Positions 23,585 to 33,037 are shown, numbered from the stretch's first letter. The stretch: 64,000 bases of DNA from Catellatospora sichuanensis (GCF_007483665.1 NZ_VIQO01000002.1:62001-126000); one strand, 5' to 3'. Notes: generated by a model not told the origin, from the sequence alone. Numbers and translations: made by a program.

Positions 23585-26143
23585 GTGGACGTAACAGGGC
23601 AGACCGGAAACACAGCGGGAACTGACGAACCCGCAAACGGGTCAGCCGGCGGAGTCGGACACCCGACGGCTAACGGGCATAAACCCGCGAGCTGGGCGGA
23701 TTCCGACCGTACGGATGCATGGTCGAGTGCGGGCGCGGCGTTGGAGCCCGGATTCGAGCCGTTGACCCCGTGGCACGCCACGGTAGCCGATCGTCGGGGG
23801 ATAGACGCGCTCACCGGCGCCGATCCGGTGACCGCCACGCTGGTACGCGCGCCGGACACCGCCCCGTCCGCGCGCAACGGCCACCACCGCCCGTACGAAC
23901 GTCCCCTGCCGGAACTCTCCTCCCCCGGCGAGGACCCCTATGCCGACGAGTTCGCGCAGACCTCGGCCGAGTTCGCCCGCCACGCCGCGTTCGACGAGCC
24001 CACCCCCGTCAACGGCTCGCCGGTGCTCGGCCCCGACGACACCGGACGCATTCCCGTGTTCACGCCGTACCACCCCGGCCCCTTGGCCGCGGTCGCGCCA
24101 CCGGAGGTGATCCCGATCCCGGTCATGCCGCCGCTGCCCGCCGGGGCCAATCCCGCGCTGACCATGCCCACCGGGGGCTATCCGGTGCCGCCGCCGGGCC
24201 TGCGGCCCTCGCTGCCCGCGGAACTTTCCGGCCCGGTGCCCTCCGCACCACCCGCGGACGCGCCACTGGCCGCGATGGCCGAGGCCGCCACCCGGGCCGT
24301 GCCGCCCGCCGCGGAGCACCGCTCACCCGGCCTCGACGACACGCCGGACGAGGAACACGACGAGGTGGAGCCGGATCGCTTGTCGCTGGGCGCGCGTTTC
24401 GGGATGGCCTTCGCCGAGCCGCCGCTGCCCGCGCGTCCCGGCAACGGTCGGCCAGGTGTGCCGTCCCAGGAAGCGGGCCGCTCCGACGACGCCGAACACG
24501 GTCCCGACACCGATCGGCGTGGACCGGGGCAGGATGCCGCACGCTCGGGAGACGGTGCCGAACGGAGCCGGACGGGCGAGTTCCCGCTGCTGCCGGATCC
24601 GGCCGCAGCGGCCGCGGCCCGGCTGGACGCGGCCCGCGAGGGCTACGCCGCCGCACAGCGCGGCATGGCCCGCGCCGCGCAGCTCGGCAGTGTTCCGGAC
24701 GGTGTCGCCAACTCACTCGCGGCGGCCGAACCCGGGTCCGCCCGACACGACGACGCCGCGGCGCGGCGGGCCGCGCCCCGGCGCGACGACACCACCGGTA
24801 TGCCTGAGGCCGTGCACGCGGCGGGCGACCAGGGCCACGGGACCGGCCGTTCCGGCAGCCAGGGCGATGGCGGGCCGGCGGTCGGCTTTCCCGGCCAGCC
24901 CTCGTTCGTCTCCCAGCCCCGGCCCTACCTGCCGCCCTCGCCCCAGCCGCACATCCCGCAGCCCGCGGGCGGCTCGGCGCAGCCGCACCTGTCGCAGGCC
25001 ACACAACCCGCGGGCGGCCCGGTGCAGCAGCCGGGAGCGTCCGACGCCCGGCGGGCCGAGCCGGGGGAGGCCGAGGCAGATCCGGCCGGCGCCGAGCACC
25101 TGCCGCAGCGTGTGCCCGCGGTGCCCGACGTGCCGCCCGCCATCCACCCGGTCGTCGAGGCGGAGCCGGTCGTCGCGGCGACGCCTCAGCTCGACCGTAT
25201 CGCCTCCCACCTGCGCCGCAGTGACGACGTGGGGACCGACGAGCGGCCCGACGGGTTCGACGTCGACGCGGTGCTGCGCGCCGTGCGCGGCGTCGCCGGG
25301 GTGCGCGACGCGGCCCTGCGCACCACCGCCACCGGCGCCCACCACCTGCGGCTCGACCTCGCCGAGGGGGCCGACCCCGCGGCGATCAGCCGCATGGTCG
25401 CCCGCATGCTGCAGGACCAGATGGGCATCGACGCCGCACCGGCCGGCCCGCTGGTGCCGAAGCCCGCGCCGCCCTCGGACTCCACCCCGCCGACGGCCAC
25501 GCTGCCCGCGCCCCGCTCGGGCGCGGGGGCGGCACCGCCGCCGGGGCTGACCGGGCTGCACCCGGATCCGCTGTCCGACCAGTCGCCACGCGAGCCGCGC
25601 CGCCGCCATCCGGTGAGCGTGCCGCGCCGGGCGCCCGGCGAGCTGCGCGACCGGGTGGCCGCGCTGCGCTCGGTGAACAGCGAGCCCGAGCTGCCCGCCA
25701 CGGCCTCGCCGCCGCCGCTGCCCACCGAACGCGACCAGGGCCCGCGCGCGATCATCGAGCACGTGCAGACCAGCACCTTCGGCCTGGACGCGACGGTCGA
25801 GGTGCGCCTCAACACCGGCGACCGGCAGGCCGTCGGGGTGGCCAGCGGGCCGGCCGTCGACGCGTACGTGCTGCGCCTGTGCGCCGCCGCGACCGCGGTG
25901 GCCATCGACGACCTGCTGCGCGAGGGCACCACGACCGGTGAGTCCGGCCGGTGTTTCGTGGAGCAGGCGACCATCGTCCCGATGGGCAGCTGCGAGGTGG
26001 CCGTCGTGGTGGTGCTGCTGGTCTGCGGCGGTTGGGTGGAGCAGTTGGCAGGCTCCGCCCTGGTCTCCGGAGACCCCCGCCGGGCGGTCGTCCGAGCCAC
26101 GCTCAGCGCGGTGAACAGGCGGCTAGCGGCACTGTTGCCGTAG
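23585..26143 (+). CDS. Large Pro/Ala-rich protein of unknown function (852 aa)
   Basis: I do not recognise a named family. The first ~580 residues are low-complexity, rich in Pro, Ala, Gly and charged residues, and presumably disordered. Two ordered regions follow: about 560-635 (DGFDVDAVLRAVRGVAGVRDAALRTT...), an ACT- or HMA-like beta-alpha-beta pattern, and about 715-850 (TSTFGLDATVEVRLNTGDRQAVGVASGP..., then MGSCEVAVVVVLLVCGGWVEQLAGSAL), a second alpha/beta domain. No membrane helix is clear. The GTG start has GGAGGAG 9 bp upstream. It lies beside a TetR gene and before DUF3152; Rv3209, also Thr/Pro-rich, has the same position in mycobacteria as I recall. Confidence 0.8.
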   Translation: MDVTGQTGNTAGTDEPANGSAGGVGHPTANGHKPASWADSDRTDAWSSAGAALEPGFEPLTPWHATVADRRGIDALTGADPVTATLVRAPDTAPSARNGHHRPYERPLPELSSPGEDPYADEFAQTSAEFARHAAFDEPTPVNGSPVLGPDDTGRIPVFTPYHPGPLAAVAPPEVIPIPVMPPLPAGANPALTMPTGGYPVPPPGLRPSLPAELSGPVPSAPPADAPLAAMAEAATRAVPPAAEHRSPGLDDTPDEEHDEVEPDRLSLGARFGMAFAEPPLPARPGNGRPGVPSQEAGRSDDAEHGPDTDRRGPGQDAARSGDGAERSRTGEFPLLPDPAAAAAARLDAAREGYAAAQRGMARAAQLGSVPDGVANSLAAAEPGSARHDDAAARRAAPRRDDTTGMPEAVHAAGDQGHGTGRSGSQGDGGPAVGFPGQPSFVSQPRPYLPPSPQPHIPQPAGGSAQPHLSQATQPAGGPVQQPGASDARRAEPGEAEADPAGAEHLPQRVPAVPDVPPAIHPVVEAEPVVAATPQLDRIASHLRRSDDVGTDERPDGFDVDAVLRAVRGVAGVRDAALRTTATGAHHLRLDLAEGADPAAISRMVARMLQDQMGIDAAPAGPLVPKPAPPSDSTPPTATLPAPRSGAGAAPPPGLTGLHPDPLSDQSPREPRRRHPVSVPRRAPGELRDRVAALRSVNSEPELPATASPPPLPTERDQGPRAIIEHVQTSTFGLDATVEVRLNTGDRQAVGVASGPAVDAYVLRLCAAATAVAIDDLLREGTTTGESGRCFVEQATIVPMGSCEVAVVVVLLVCGGWVEQLAGSALVSGDPRRAVVRATLSAVNRRLAALLP

Positions 26144-26163
26144 GGATGTGGCAGGCTGTGTCG

Positions 26164-27078
26164 ATGCGCACCGCCCTCGCACCGCCCCCGAGGACCGAAC
26201 GGGAAGCTCCCGCCCGGTCTTCGCGAGTGGAGTCCGGCAGGCTCGTCCGGGCCCGTGCCCGGCAGCGCCGCCGCCGCGCGACGGCCGTGTTCCTACTGCT
26301 CGGCGCGGCCCTGCTGGTGGGCGTGGACCTGCTGCGCGGCGGGGCCGATCCGGTGCCCACCAAGCAGGTGGCGTCGACGCCCGCGATGACCGAGAGCGCC
26401 GGGCCGACGGCCGAGCCGTCGCCGTCGCCCGCGCAGCCGTCGCCGAGCGTGCAACCGGAGACCGTCTACCAGATGGACGGCAAGTTCCCCTCGTCCGGCC
26501 CGGGGACCTGGACGTACGCGAAGAGCCAGGGCGAGGTGCTGGGCACCGCCGGCGCGATCCGGCGGTTCCGGGTCGCGGTGGAGAAGAACGTGGCCGGCGA
26601 GGAGCTGGGCTTGTTCACCAGCATGGTGGACGAGACGCTGGGCGACCCGCGCAGCTGGATCGCGGGAAAGCAGTACCGGTTGCAGCGGGTGCCGTCCGGG
26701 TCGTCGTACCAGTTCACGATCTACCTGGCGACCGGTGAGACGACCCGCAAGCTGTGCGGGGCGGGCGGCATGGACACCCGGCTCGACGGTGTGTCGTACA
26801 CCTCGTGCCGCCTGTCCGGGCGCGTGGTCATCAACCTCAACCGCTGGCGTTTGTCGGTCCCCGACTACGTCACCGGCAAGATCGACCTGCACACCTACCG
26901 GCAGTACGTGATCAACCACGAGGTGGGCCACGAGCTCGGCCGCTTCCACGAGGGTTGCCCGGGCAAGGGCAAGCCAGCGCCGGTCATGCAGCAGCAGACG
27001 TACGGCCTCAAGGGCTGCACCGCCAATTCGTGGCCGTACGTGAACGGCAAGCGCTACACCGGGCCTCCGGTGGCCTGA
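26164..27078 (+). CDS. DUF3152 membrane-anchored metzincin-like protein, copy 1
   Basis: A 304-residue protein with an Arg-rich cytoplasmic start, one membrane helix (about 39-57), a Pro/Ser/Glu-rich linker (60-100) and an extracytoplasmic DUF3152 domain. Near the end is HEVGHELGRFH (252-262), the HExxHxxGxxH zinc motif of metzincin proteases, followed by PAPVMQQQ (M275), which fits a Met-turn. Cysteines at 198, 215, 265 and about 286 could form disulfides. The proposed function, a cell-surface zinc protease, is inferred from these motifs. Start MRTALAPPP is chosen; an ATG 18 bp upstream is possible. It overlaps copy 2 by one base. Confidence 0.85.
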   Translation: MRTALAPPPRTEREAPARSSRVESGRLVRARARQRRRRATAVFLLLGAALLVGVDLLRGGADPVPTKQVASTPAMTESAGPTAEPSPSPAQPSPSVQPETVYQMDGKFPSSGPGTWTYAKSQGEVLGTAGAIRRFRVAVEKNVAGEELGLFTSMVDETLGDPRSWIAGKQYRLQRVPSGSSYQFTIYLATGETTRKLCGAGGMDTRLDGVSYTSCRLSGRVVINLNRWRLSVPDYVTGKIDLHTYRQYVINHEVGHELGRFHEGCPGKGKPAPVMQQQTYGLKGCTANSWPYVNGKRYTGPPVA

Positions 27079-27983
27079 TGCGCGGCGAGCTGGAACTCTT
27101 CGAGCAGCGGGAGGCGACCCTGCGTCGCTCGGCGGACGACGCACCCGGTTTCCGGGCCCGCCGCCGGGCGGTGATCCAGGCCCGCCGCCGCCGGAACCGG
27201 TTCCTCGTGATCGGCGCGCTGGGCCTGATCGTGGTGCTGGTCGGCATCGACCTCGCCCGCGGCCGCGACGGCCTGCTCCTGCCCGGACCCGGTACGTCGG
27301 CGGCCGGTTCGCCGGAGCCGGGAGCTGCGGCAGGCGATGCGGCGTCGGGCGGCCCGTCGGCGGAGCCAGGCGCGTCCGGGCAGCCCCGCGAGGAGAGCGC
27401 GCCCGCGCCGGCCGGCAGTGGAACGTTCGCCTACGCCACCGGCACCGGCAAGGTGCTGGGCGGGGCGGGCACGGTGCGCAAGTTCCGCGTCGCGGCGGAG
27501 AAGGGTGCGGAAGCCGACGTCAAGGCGTTCGCGGCCGAGGTCGAGCGGATCATCGCCGACCCGCGCGGCTGGACGGGCGGCGGCAAGCACCGCTTCCAGC
27601 GCGTGGCCGAGAAGGCCACCAACGAGTTCACGGTCTACCTGGCCACGGCCGGCACCACCCAGAAGATGTGCGCCGCGGGCGGGCTGCACACCGAGGGCTT
27701 CACCTCCTGCCGCCTGCCCGGCCAGCTCATCCTCAACCTCGACCGCTGGTCGCAGGCCGTTCCCGGCTACGGCGCGCCGCTGCCCGACTACCAGGCCTTC
27801 GCGCTCAATCACGAACTCGGCCACCAGCTCGGCTACGGCCACGAGGCCTGCCCGGCCCCCGGCAAGCCTGCCCCCGTGATGCAGCAGCAGTCCACCGGCC
27901 TCAAGGACTGCACCCCCAATTTCTGGCCCCACCCCGCCGCGCCGGCGGACCCCGCCCTCTACCGCGGTCCCCCCATCCCCTGA
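27078..27983 (+). CDS. DUF3152 membrane-anchored metzincin-like protein, copy 2
   Basis: A 301-residue paralog of the preceding gene, joined to it by a TGATG overlap. The layout is the same: basic N-terminus, membrane helix (about 42-60), Gly/Ala/Pro/Ser-rich linker (65-112), then the DUF3152 domain with HELGHQLGYGH (245-255), PAPVMQQQ (M268) and matching cysteines (198, 211, 258). Both zinc motifs are intact, so both copies are probably active. The linkers have diverged completely while the catalytic domains stay similar. The pair is most simply explained by tandem duplication followed by divergence. Confidence 0.85.
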   Translation: MRGELELFEQREATLRRSADDAPGFRARRRAVIQARRRRNRFLVIGALGLIVVLVGIDLARGRDGLLLPGPGTSAAGSPEPGAAAGDAASGGPSAEPGASGQPREESAPAPAGSGTFAYATGTGKVLGGAGTVRKFRVAAEKGAEADVKAFAAEVERIIADPRGWTGGGKHRFQRVAEKATNEFTVYLATAGTTQKMCAAGGLHTEGFTSCRLPGQLILNLDRWSQAVPGYGAPLPDYQAFALNHELGHQLGYGHEACPAPGKPAPVMQQQSTGLKDCTPNFWPHPAAPADPALYRGPPIP

Positions 27984-28044
27984 CGGGCCGCCCGCAGCCG
28001 CCCACACGGCCGCGCGGCGGCTCGGGCCACGGCGCGCCGGATAC

Positions 28045-28103
28045 TTGATCATGTACTTATGGCACGGTTCGGCGGCGTGTCGCGGGAATAAGTTCATGAT
28101 CAA
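28045..28103. repeat. Palindromic intergenic element, family A (copy 1, 59 bp)
   Basis: TTGATCATG at the left end and CATGATCAA at the right end are perfect inverts; with one mismatch the stem extends to 16 bp (28045-28060 with 28088-28103). The middle, GGCACGGTTCGGCGGCGTGTCG, is shared with the copies at 33107 and 33642. It lies between the DUF3152 pair and moeZ. Confidence 0.9.
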
Positions 28104-28191
28104 ATGAAGGCTGATCAGCGCGTGATGCAACTCGCATCCCAGCGGGTTGGAGATCATGGCATTCCCTATCGCGGCGAGCGAGAATGTGCCT

Positions 28192-29373
28192 ATGTCGTTG
28201 CCGCCGCTTGTGGAGCCTGCCGAGTCGCTCTCGGTGGACGAGATCCGCCGCTACAGCCGCCACCTGATCATCCCCGACGTCGGTGTCGAGGGGCAGAAGC
28301 GGCTCAAGAACGCCAAGGTGCTGTGCGTCGGCGCCGGAGGGCTCGGTTCGCCCGCGCTGATGTACCTGGCCGCGGCCGGCGTCGGCACGCTGGGCATCGT
28401 CGAGTTCGACACCGTCGACGAGTCGAACCTGCAGCGCCAGATCATTCACGGCCAGTCGGACATCGGCCGGCCCAAGGCCGAGTCGGCCGCCAACAGCGTC
28501 CGGGAGATCAACCCGTACGTGAACGTGGTCATCCACAACACCGCGATCGACCGTGAGAACGTCTTCGAGATCTTCGGGCAGTACGACCTGATCGTCGACG
28601 GCACCGACAACTTCGCCACGCGTTACCTGGTCAACGACGCCGCGGTGCTGCTCGGCAAGCCGTACGTCTGGGGCTCGATCTACCGGTTCGACGGCCAGGC
28701 CAGCGTGTTCTGGGCCGAGCACGGCCCCTGCTACCGCTGCCTCTACCCGGAGCCGCCGCCGCCCGGCATGGTCCCGTCGTGCGCCGAGGGCGGCGTGCTG
28801 GGCGTGCTGTGCGCCAGCATCGGCTCGATCCAGGTGACCGAGGCGATCAAGCTGCTGGCCGGCATCGGCGAGCCGTTGGTCGGGTCGCTGATGGTGTACG
28901 ACGCGCTGGAGATGTCGTACCGCAAGATCCGGGTCCGCAAGGACCCGTCCTGCGCGCTGTGCGGCGAGAACCCCACCGTGACCGAGTTGCTCGAGGACTA
29001 CGAGGACTTCTGCGGCGCGGTCTCCGTCGAGGCGCAGGAGGCGGTGGTCGACGCGACCATCACCGCCCGCGAGCTCAAGGAGATGCAGGACGCCGACAAG
29101 GACTTCCTGCTCGTCGACGTGCGCGAGCCGGCCGAGTTCGAGATCGTGCGCATCCCGGGCAGCGTGCTGATCCCCAAGGGCGACATCCTGTCCGGCGAGG
29201 CGCTGGCCAAGCTGCCGCAGGACAAGCAGATCGTGCTGCACTGCAAGTCGGGCGTACGGTCCGCGGAGGCGCTCGCCGCGCTGAAGGCGGCCGGCTTCAA
29301 GGACGCGGTGCACGTCCAGGGCGGCGTGCTCGCCTGGGTCAAGACCGTCGACCCGTCCCTGCCCAGCTACTGA
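28192..29373 (+). CDS. moeZ: Adenylyltransferase/sulfurtransferase MoeZ (MoeB-rhodanese fusion)
   Basis: A 393-residue protein of sulfur-carrier chemistry. The N-terminal ThiF/MoeB domain has the nucleotide loop GAGGLGSP (48-55), DESNLQRQ, and zinc cysteines C180/C183 (CYRC) and C254/C257 (CALC). The C-terminal rhodanese domain (about 290-393) has the active-site loop LHCKSGVRS with C351. It adenylates and thiolates the C-terminal Gly of MoaD/CysO/ThiS-type carriers for molybdopterin, cysteine or thiamin synthesis. I chose MSLPPLVEP as start because homologs begin there; two upstream in-frame starts exist. A strong terminator follows. Confidence 0.93.
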   Translation: MSLPPLVEPAESLSVDEIRRYSRHLIIPDVGVEGQKRLKNAKVLCVGAGGLGSPALMYLAAAGVGTLGIVEFDTVDESNLQRQIIHGQSDIGRPKAESAANSVREINPYVNVVIHNTAIDRENVFEIFGQYDLIVDGTDNFATRYLVNDAAVLLGKPYVWGSIYRFDGQASVFWAEHGPCYRCLYPEPPPPGMVPSCAEGGVLGVLCASIGSIQVTEAIKLLAGIGEPLVGSLMVYDALEMSYRKIRVRKDPSCALCGENPTVTELLEDYEDFCGAVSVEAQEAVVDATITARELKEMQDADKDFLLVDVREPAEFEIVRIPGSVLIPKGDILSGEALAKLPQDKQIVLHCKSGVRSAEALAALKAAGFKDAVHVQGGVLAWVKTVDPSLPSY

Positions 29374-29387
29374 GTCCGTGCGCGACA

Positions 29388-29418
29388 GACGCCGGCCGTG
29401 CCCGTCACGGCCGGCGTC
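29388..29418 (+). terminator. Terminator after moeZ
   Basis: GACGCCGGCCGTG (29388-29400) pairs perfectly with CACGGCCGGCGTC (29406-29418) around CCCGT, followed by TTCGTGT. It starts 15 bp after the moeZ stop codon. Confidence 0.8.
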
Positions 29419-29615
29419 TTCGTGTCCGGCGGGCCTGTCGGCAACGTCTCCGGCCGGGGCGCTGTGACTTCGAACACTGTCCATATCTGACACCTGCCCG
29501 CGCCGCTGCCGACTAAGCCACGTCACCAGGCCCGAACTGGTGCCTTCTCGCGTTGTTCGGCCGTTATTTCACCCGCGCGTGCTGTTGACCTTGACCAACC
29601 TGATGAGGCCGGACG

Positions 29616-30497
29616 GTGACCGGGCACGTACCCTCGATGACCGTGGTGGATCTCGACGCGGCTATCGGTTTCGTGGTGAAGAAGGGCGACCCGGTCGACC
29701 GGGCGCGCCTGTCGTACCTGCGTACCGGCGCTTCGCCGGCCGAGGAGATCCTCGCCGCGGCCGAGGCCGGACAGGCAGACGGCGGCGGCTGGTTCGCCAC
29801 CCAGCGGGGCAAGATCCCTTCGGTCGACGTCACCTGCTTCCGGCTCGCCCAGCTCGACGACCTCGGCGCGCTCGGGCGGCCCGGCGTCAAGCGGGCCTTC
29901 GACTGGCTGGCCGGCCGCCAGGCCGCCGACGGGAGCTGGCAGGAGGCCAAGGAGCTGGCCGCCGACGCGCCCGAGTGGGCGCAGCCCGGCGACCCCGAGG
30001 CGACGCTCTACCTGACCGCGAACGCCACCTTCTGGCTCACCGTGATGGGGCTCGACGTGCGCTCGTCGCTGCCGTACGGCGACCCGACGCCGATTCCGTA
30101 CGCCGATGCGGCCCTGCGCGGTGCGGAGTTCATCAAGAGCAGCCTCAACTCGGACGGCACCTGGCCGTCCTACCTCGTCACCGGCTGGCTCGGTGCGGCG
30201 GTGATGTACCGGCAGGACATGTTCTACGAGGCCGCCCGGATGCAGGCGGTGCTGGGCGAGCGCCTGCCGGCGATGGCCCCCGCCGATGCCGCGGCCATGG
30301 CCGCCGCCCTGCGCCGGGTCGGCGTGTCCGCCGACGACTGGACCATGATCGCGGCCAAGCGCCGCCTGGCGGAGACGCAGCGCACCGACGGCGGGTGGGA
30401 GTCCGAGGACGGTGAGGTGTTCGACGTACACCTCACCCTCAACGTCATCCGCGCCCTCTACGAAATCACCCCACCCGGCCGCAGCACCCTCCTCTGA
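29616..30497 (+). CDS. Prenyltransferase/squalene-oxidase-repeat protein
   Basis: A 293-residue protein with repeated helical hairpins ending in QW-like motifs: FDWLAGRQAADGSWQE, GAEFIKSSLNSDGTWPSY, KRRLAETQRTDGGWES. This is the alpha/alpha toroid repeat of terpene cyclases and prenyltransferases. At under half the length of squalene-hopene cyclase, and without a visible DxDD acid motif, it is unlikely to be a classical cyclase. It may be a stand-alone repeat domain with an unknown ligand. The GTG start has GAGG upstream; an ATG 21 bp later is an alternative. Rv3205c lies in the same place in mycobacteria, but I cannot say whether it is homologous. Confidence 0.7.
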   Translation: MTGHVPSMTVVDLDAAIGFVVKKGDPVDRARLSYLRTGASPAEEILAAAEAGQADGGGWFATQRGKIPSVDVTCFRLAQLDDLGALGRPGVKRAFDWLAGRQAADGSWQEAKELAADAPEWAQPGDPEATLYLTANATFWLTVMGLDVRSSLPYGDPTPIPYADAALRGAEFIKSSLNSDGTWPSYLVTGWLGAAVMYRQDMFYEAARMQAVLGERLPAMAPADAAAMAAALRRVGVSADDWTMIAAKRRLAETQRTDGGWESEDGEVFDVHLTLNVIRALYEITPPGRSTLL

Positions 30498-30561
30498 CCC
30501 GCCCGCGCCCCGGCCTCCCACCTGCGTCGCCGCCGGGCCGTGCCGGTCGGGATGCAGGAGG

Positions 30562-31806
30562 TCAGGCGCGGATCTGGCCTTCGCCGGTGATGACGTACTT
30601 GGTGCTGGTCAGTTCCGGAAGGCCCATCGGGCCGCGGGCGTGCAGCTTCTGGGTGGAGATGCCGATCTCGGCGCCGAAGCCCAGCTCGCCGCCGTCGACG
30701 AAGCGGGTCGACGCGTTCACCAGCACCGCTGCGGCGTCGACCTGCGCCGCGAACCGGTTCGCGGCCGGCAGTGACGACGTGATGATCGCCTCGGAGTGGC
30801 CGGAGCCGTGCCGCCGGATGTGCGCGACCGCCTCGTCCAGCGACGGCACCACCCGCGCGGACAGCTCCAACGCCAGATATTCGGTGCCCCAGTCCTCCTC
30901 GGTGGCGGGCACGACGTCACCGGAGTACGCGGCGACCTCCGGCGAGCCGTGCACCGTCACGCCGTGCTCGCGCAGCGCGGCCAGGGCTGCGGGCAGGAAC
31001 GCGTCCGCGACCGCCGCGTGCACCAGCAGCGACTCGGCCGCATTGCACACCGACGGCCGCTGCACCTTCGCGTTGAGCAGGATGGTCAGCGCCATGTCCA
31101 GGTCGGCGGACTCGTCGACGTAGATGTGGCAGTTGCCGACGCCGGTCTCGATCACCGGGACCGAGGACTCCTCGACCACGGTACGGATCAGCGACGCACC
31201 ACCACGCGGGATCAGCACGTCCACCAGCCCGCGCGCCCGCATCAGCTCCTTGACGCTGTCCCGGGTGGTCGAGTCGACCAGCTGCACCGCGTCGGCGGGC
31301 AGCCCGGCCTCGACGAGCGCGTCGCGCAGCACGGCGACGATCGCCGCGTTGGAGCGGGCCGCCGAGCCGGAACCGCGCAGCAGCACCGTGTTGCCCGACT
31401 TCAGGGTCAGCCCGGCCGCGTCGGCGGTGACGTTCGGGCGGGCCTCGTAGATGATGCCGACCACGCCGAACGGCACCCGCAGCTGGCGCACCTGCAGGCC
31501 GTTCGGGAGGGTGCCGCCGCGGACCACCTCGCCGACCGGGTCCGGCAGGCCCGCGATCTGGCGCAGACCGTCGGCCATCCCGGCCAGCCGCGACTCGGTC
31601 AGCGCGAGCCGGTCCACGGTCGACTCGGGCGTGCCCTGCTCGCGCGCCGCGGCTACGTCCAGGCCGTTGGCTTCCAGGATCTCGGGGGTACGCGCGGCGA
31701 GCGCGTCGGCCATCGCTGCCAGCCCGGCGTCCTTGGCCCTGCGCGAGGCCGTGGCCAGCACCTGTGCCGCCTCGCGGGCCCGCGTCGCCTGCTCGATGAC
31801 GCTCAT
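30562..31806 (-). CDS. proA: Glutamate-5-semialdehyde dehydrogenase (gamma-glutamyl phosphate reductase)
   Basis: A 414-residue enzyme for the second step of proline synthesis, reducing gamma-glutamyl phosphate with NADPH. The catalytic cysteine is C254 in [32 protein letters not shown] and [17 protein letters not shown] are family signatures, and [28 protein letters not shown] closes the active site. Length is typical. It follows proB on the same strand after 118 bp that contain a family C palindromic element, so the two probably form one operon with an element in between. Confidence 0.96.
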   Translation of the reverse strand: MSVIEQATRAREAAQVLATASRRAKDAGLAAMADALAARTPEILEANGLDVAAAREQGTPESTVDRLALTESRLAGMADGLRQIAGLPDPVGEVVRGGTLPNGLQVRQLRVPFGVVGIIYEARPNVTADAAGLTLKSGNTVLLRGSGSAARSNAAIVAVLRDALVEAGLPADAVQLVDSTTRDSVKELMRARGLVDVLIPRGGASLIRTVVEESSVPVIETGVGNCHIYVDESADLDMALTILLNAKVQRPSVCNAAESLLVHAAVADAFLPAALAALREHGVTVHGSPEVAAYSGDVVPATEEDWGTEYLALELSARVVPSLDEAVAHIRRHGSGHSEAIITSSLPAANRFAAQVDAAAVLVNASTRFVDGGELGFGAEIGISTQKLHARGPMGLPELTSTKYVITGEGQIRA

Positions 31807-31880
31807 GTCGTTTCCAGCCTTCCGTAGGTGCTCGGATTCGTCGGCGCAGTGGTGCAGCTCAGCCTGCGAGCTGCGTTAAC

Positions 31881-31925
31881 AAGGTGCCCTTCCTCTACGC
31901 ATAGCGTTAAGAAGGTGCCCTTCCT
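31881..31925. repeat. Palindromic intergenic element, family C (copy 3), between proB and proA
   Basis: Two direct copies of AAGGTGCCCTTCCT (31881-31894 and 31912-31925) separated by CTACGCATAGCGTTAAG. Each copy is close to palindromic. The second copy reaches the proB stop codon, so the element abuts or trims the gene's 3' end. Reverse-complemented, the layout equals the element at 12.27 kb. Confidence 0.85.
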
Positions 31926-33037
31926 TACAGGAGGACCAGGTCGTCGCGGTGGATGACTTCGCGTTCGTAGGCGGGGCCGAGGGTGGCGGCGAGTTCGACG
32001 GTGGAGCGGCCGAGCAGGCCCGGCAGTTCCAGGGCGTCGTAATTGACCAGGCCGCGGGCCACGGCGTGGCCGGTGACGTCGATCAGGTCCACCGGGTCGC
32101 CGGCGGTGAACGCGCCGTCGACGCGGGTGATGCCGGCCGGGAGGAGTGAAGCGCGCCGGTCGACGACCGCGGTGACCGCGCCCGGGTCCAGGTGCAGGCG
32201 GCCGCGCGCGGTGGTGGCGTGGGCGAGCCAGTGCAGCCGGGCGGTCGCGCGTACCCCCGCGGCGTGGAAGAGCGTGCCCACCGCCTCGCCGGACAGGGCC
32301 GCGGCGGCCAGCGGCGCGGCGGTCAGCACCACCGGGATGCCCGCGTCGGTCGCGATGCGGGCCGCCTCGACCTTGGTGACCATGCCGCCGGTGCCCACCC
32401 CGGCGCTGCCCACGCCGCCCACCGACACCTCGGCGAGCTGCGCGAAGTCGGTGACCTCGTCGACCCGGCGGGAGCCCGGCTGCGACGGGTGGCCGGTGTA
32501 GAGCGCGTCCACGTCCGACAGCAGCACCAGCAGGTCGGCCTGCACCAGGGCGGCGACCAGCGCGGCGAGCCGGTCGTTGTCGCCGAAGCGGATCTCCTCG
32601 GTGGCGACCGTGTCGTTCTCGTTGATGATCGGCACGGCCTGCATGTCGAGCAGTTTGCGCAGCGTGCGGTGGGCGTTGCGGTAGTGCGCGCGCCGGGTCA
32701 CGTCGTCCACGGTCAGCAGCACCTGCCCGACGGTCCGCCCGTGCCGGCCGAACTCCTCGGTGTACGCGTGCATCAGCCGCCCCTGGCCCACGCTGGCCGC
32801 CGCCTGCTGCGTGGCCAGATCCCGCGGTCGCCGCGACAGCCCCAGCGGAGCCAGCCCCGCCGCGATCGCGCCGGACGACACCAGCACGACCTCCCGCCGC
32901 CGCTCCCCGTCCACGCTGCACAGCGCCCCCACCAAGGCCGCCAGCCGCTCCGGATCCAACCCCCCGGCAGCCGTCGTCAGCGACGACGACCCCACCTTCA
33001 CCACCACCCGCCGAGCCCGGGTGACTACTCCACGCAT
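31925..33037 (-). CDS. proB: Glutamate 5-kinase
   Basis: A 370-residue kinase for the first, feedback-controlled step of proline synthesis. The amino-acid-kinase domain has VVVKVGSSSLT (11-21), VSSGAIAAGL, PIINENDTVATEEIRFGDNDRLAALVA and GTGGMVTKVEAARIA. The C-terminal ~90 residues (from about 280, LHLDPGAVTAVVDRRASLLPAGITRVDG) form a PUA domain as in E. coli ProB. I chose MRGVVTRARR as start, since homologs begin shortly before VVVK and the much longer open frame upstream is not conserved. The GTPase gene obg, often next to proB, is not here. Confidence 0.95.
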   Translation of the reverse strand: MRGVVTRARRVVVKVGSSSLTTAAGGLDPERLAALVGALCSVDGERRREVVLVSSGAIAAGLAPLGLSRRPRDLATQQAAASVGQGRLMHAYTEEFGRHGRTVGQVLLTVDDVTRRAHYRNAHRTLRKLLDMQAVPIINENDTVATEEIRFGDNDRLAALVAALVQADLLVLLSDVDALYTGHPSQPGSRRVDEVTDFAQLAEVSVGGVGSAGVGTGGMVTKVEAARIATDAGIPVVLTAAPLAAAALSGEAVGTLFHAAGVRATARLHWLAHATTARGRLHLDPGAVTAVVDRRASLLPAGITRVDGAFTAGDPVDLIDVTGHAVARGLVNYDALELPGLLGRSTVELAATLGPAYEREVIHRDDLVLL

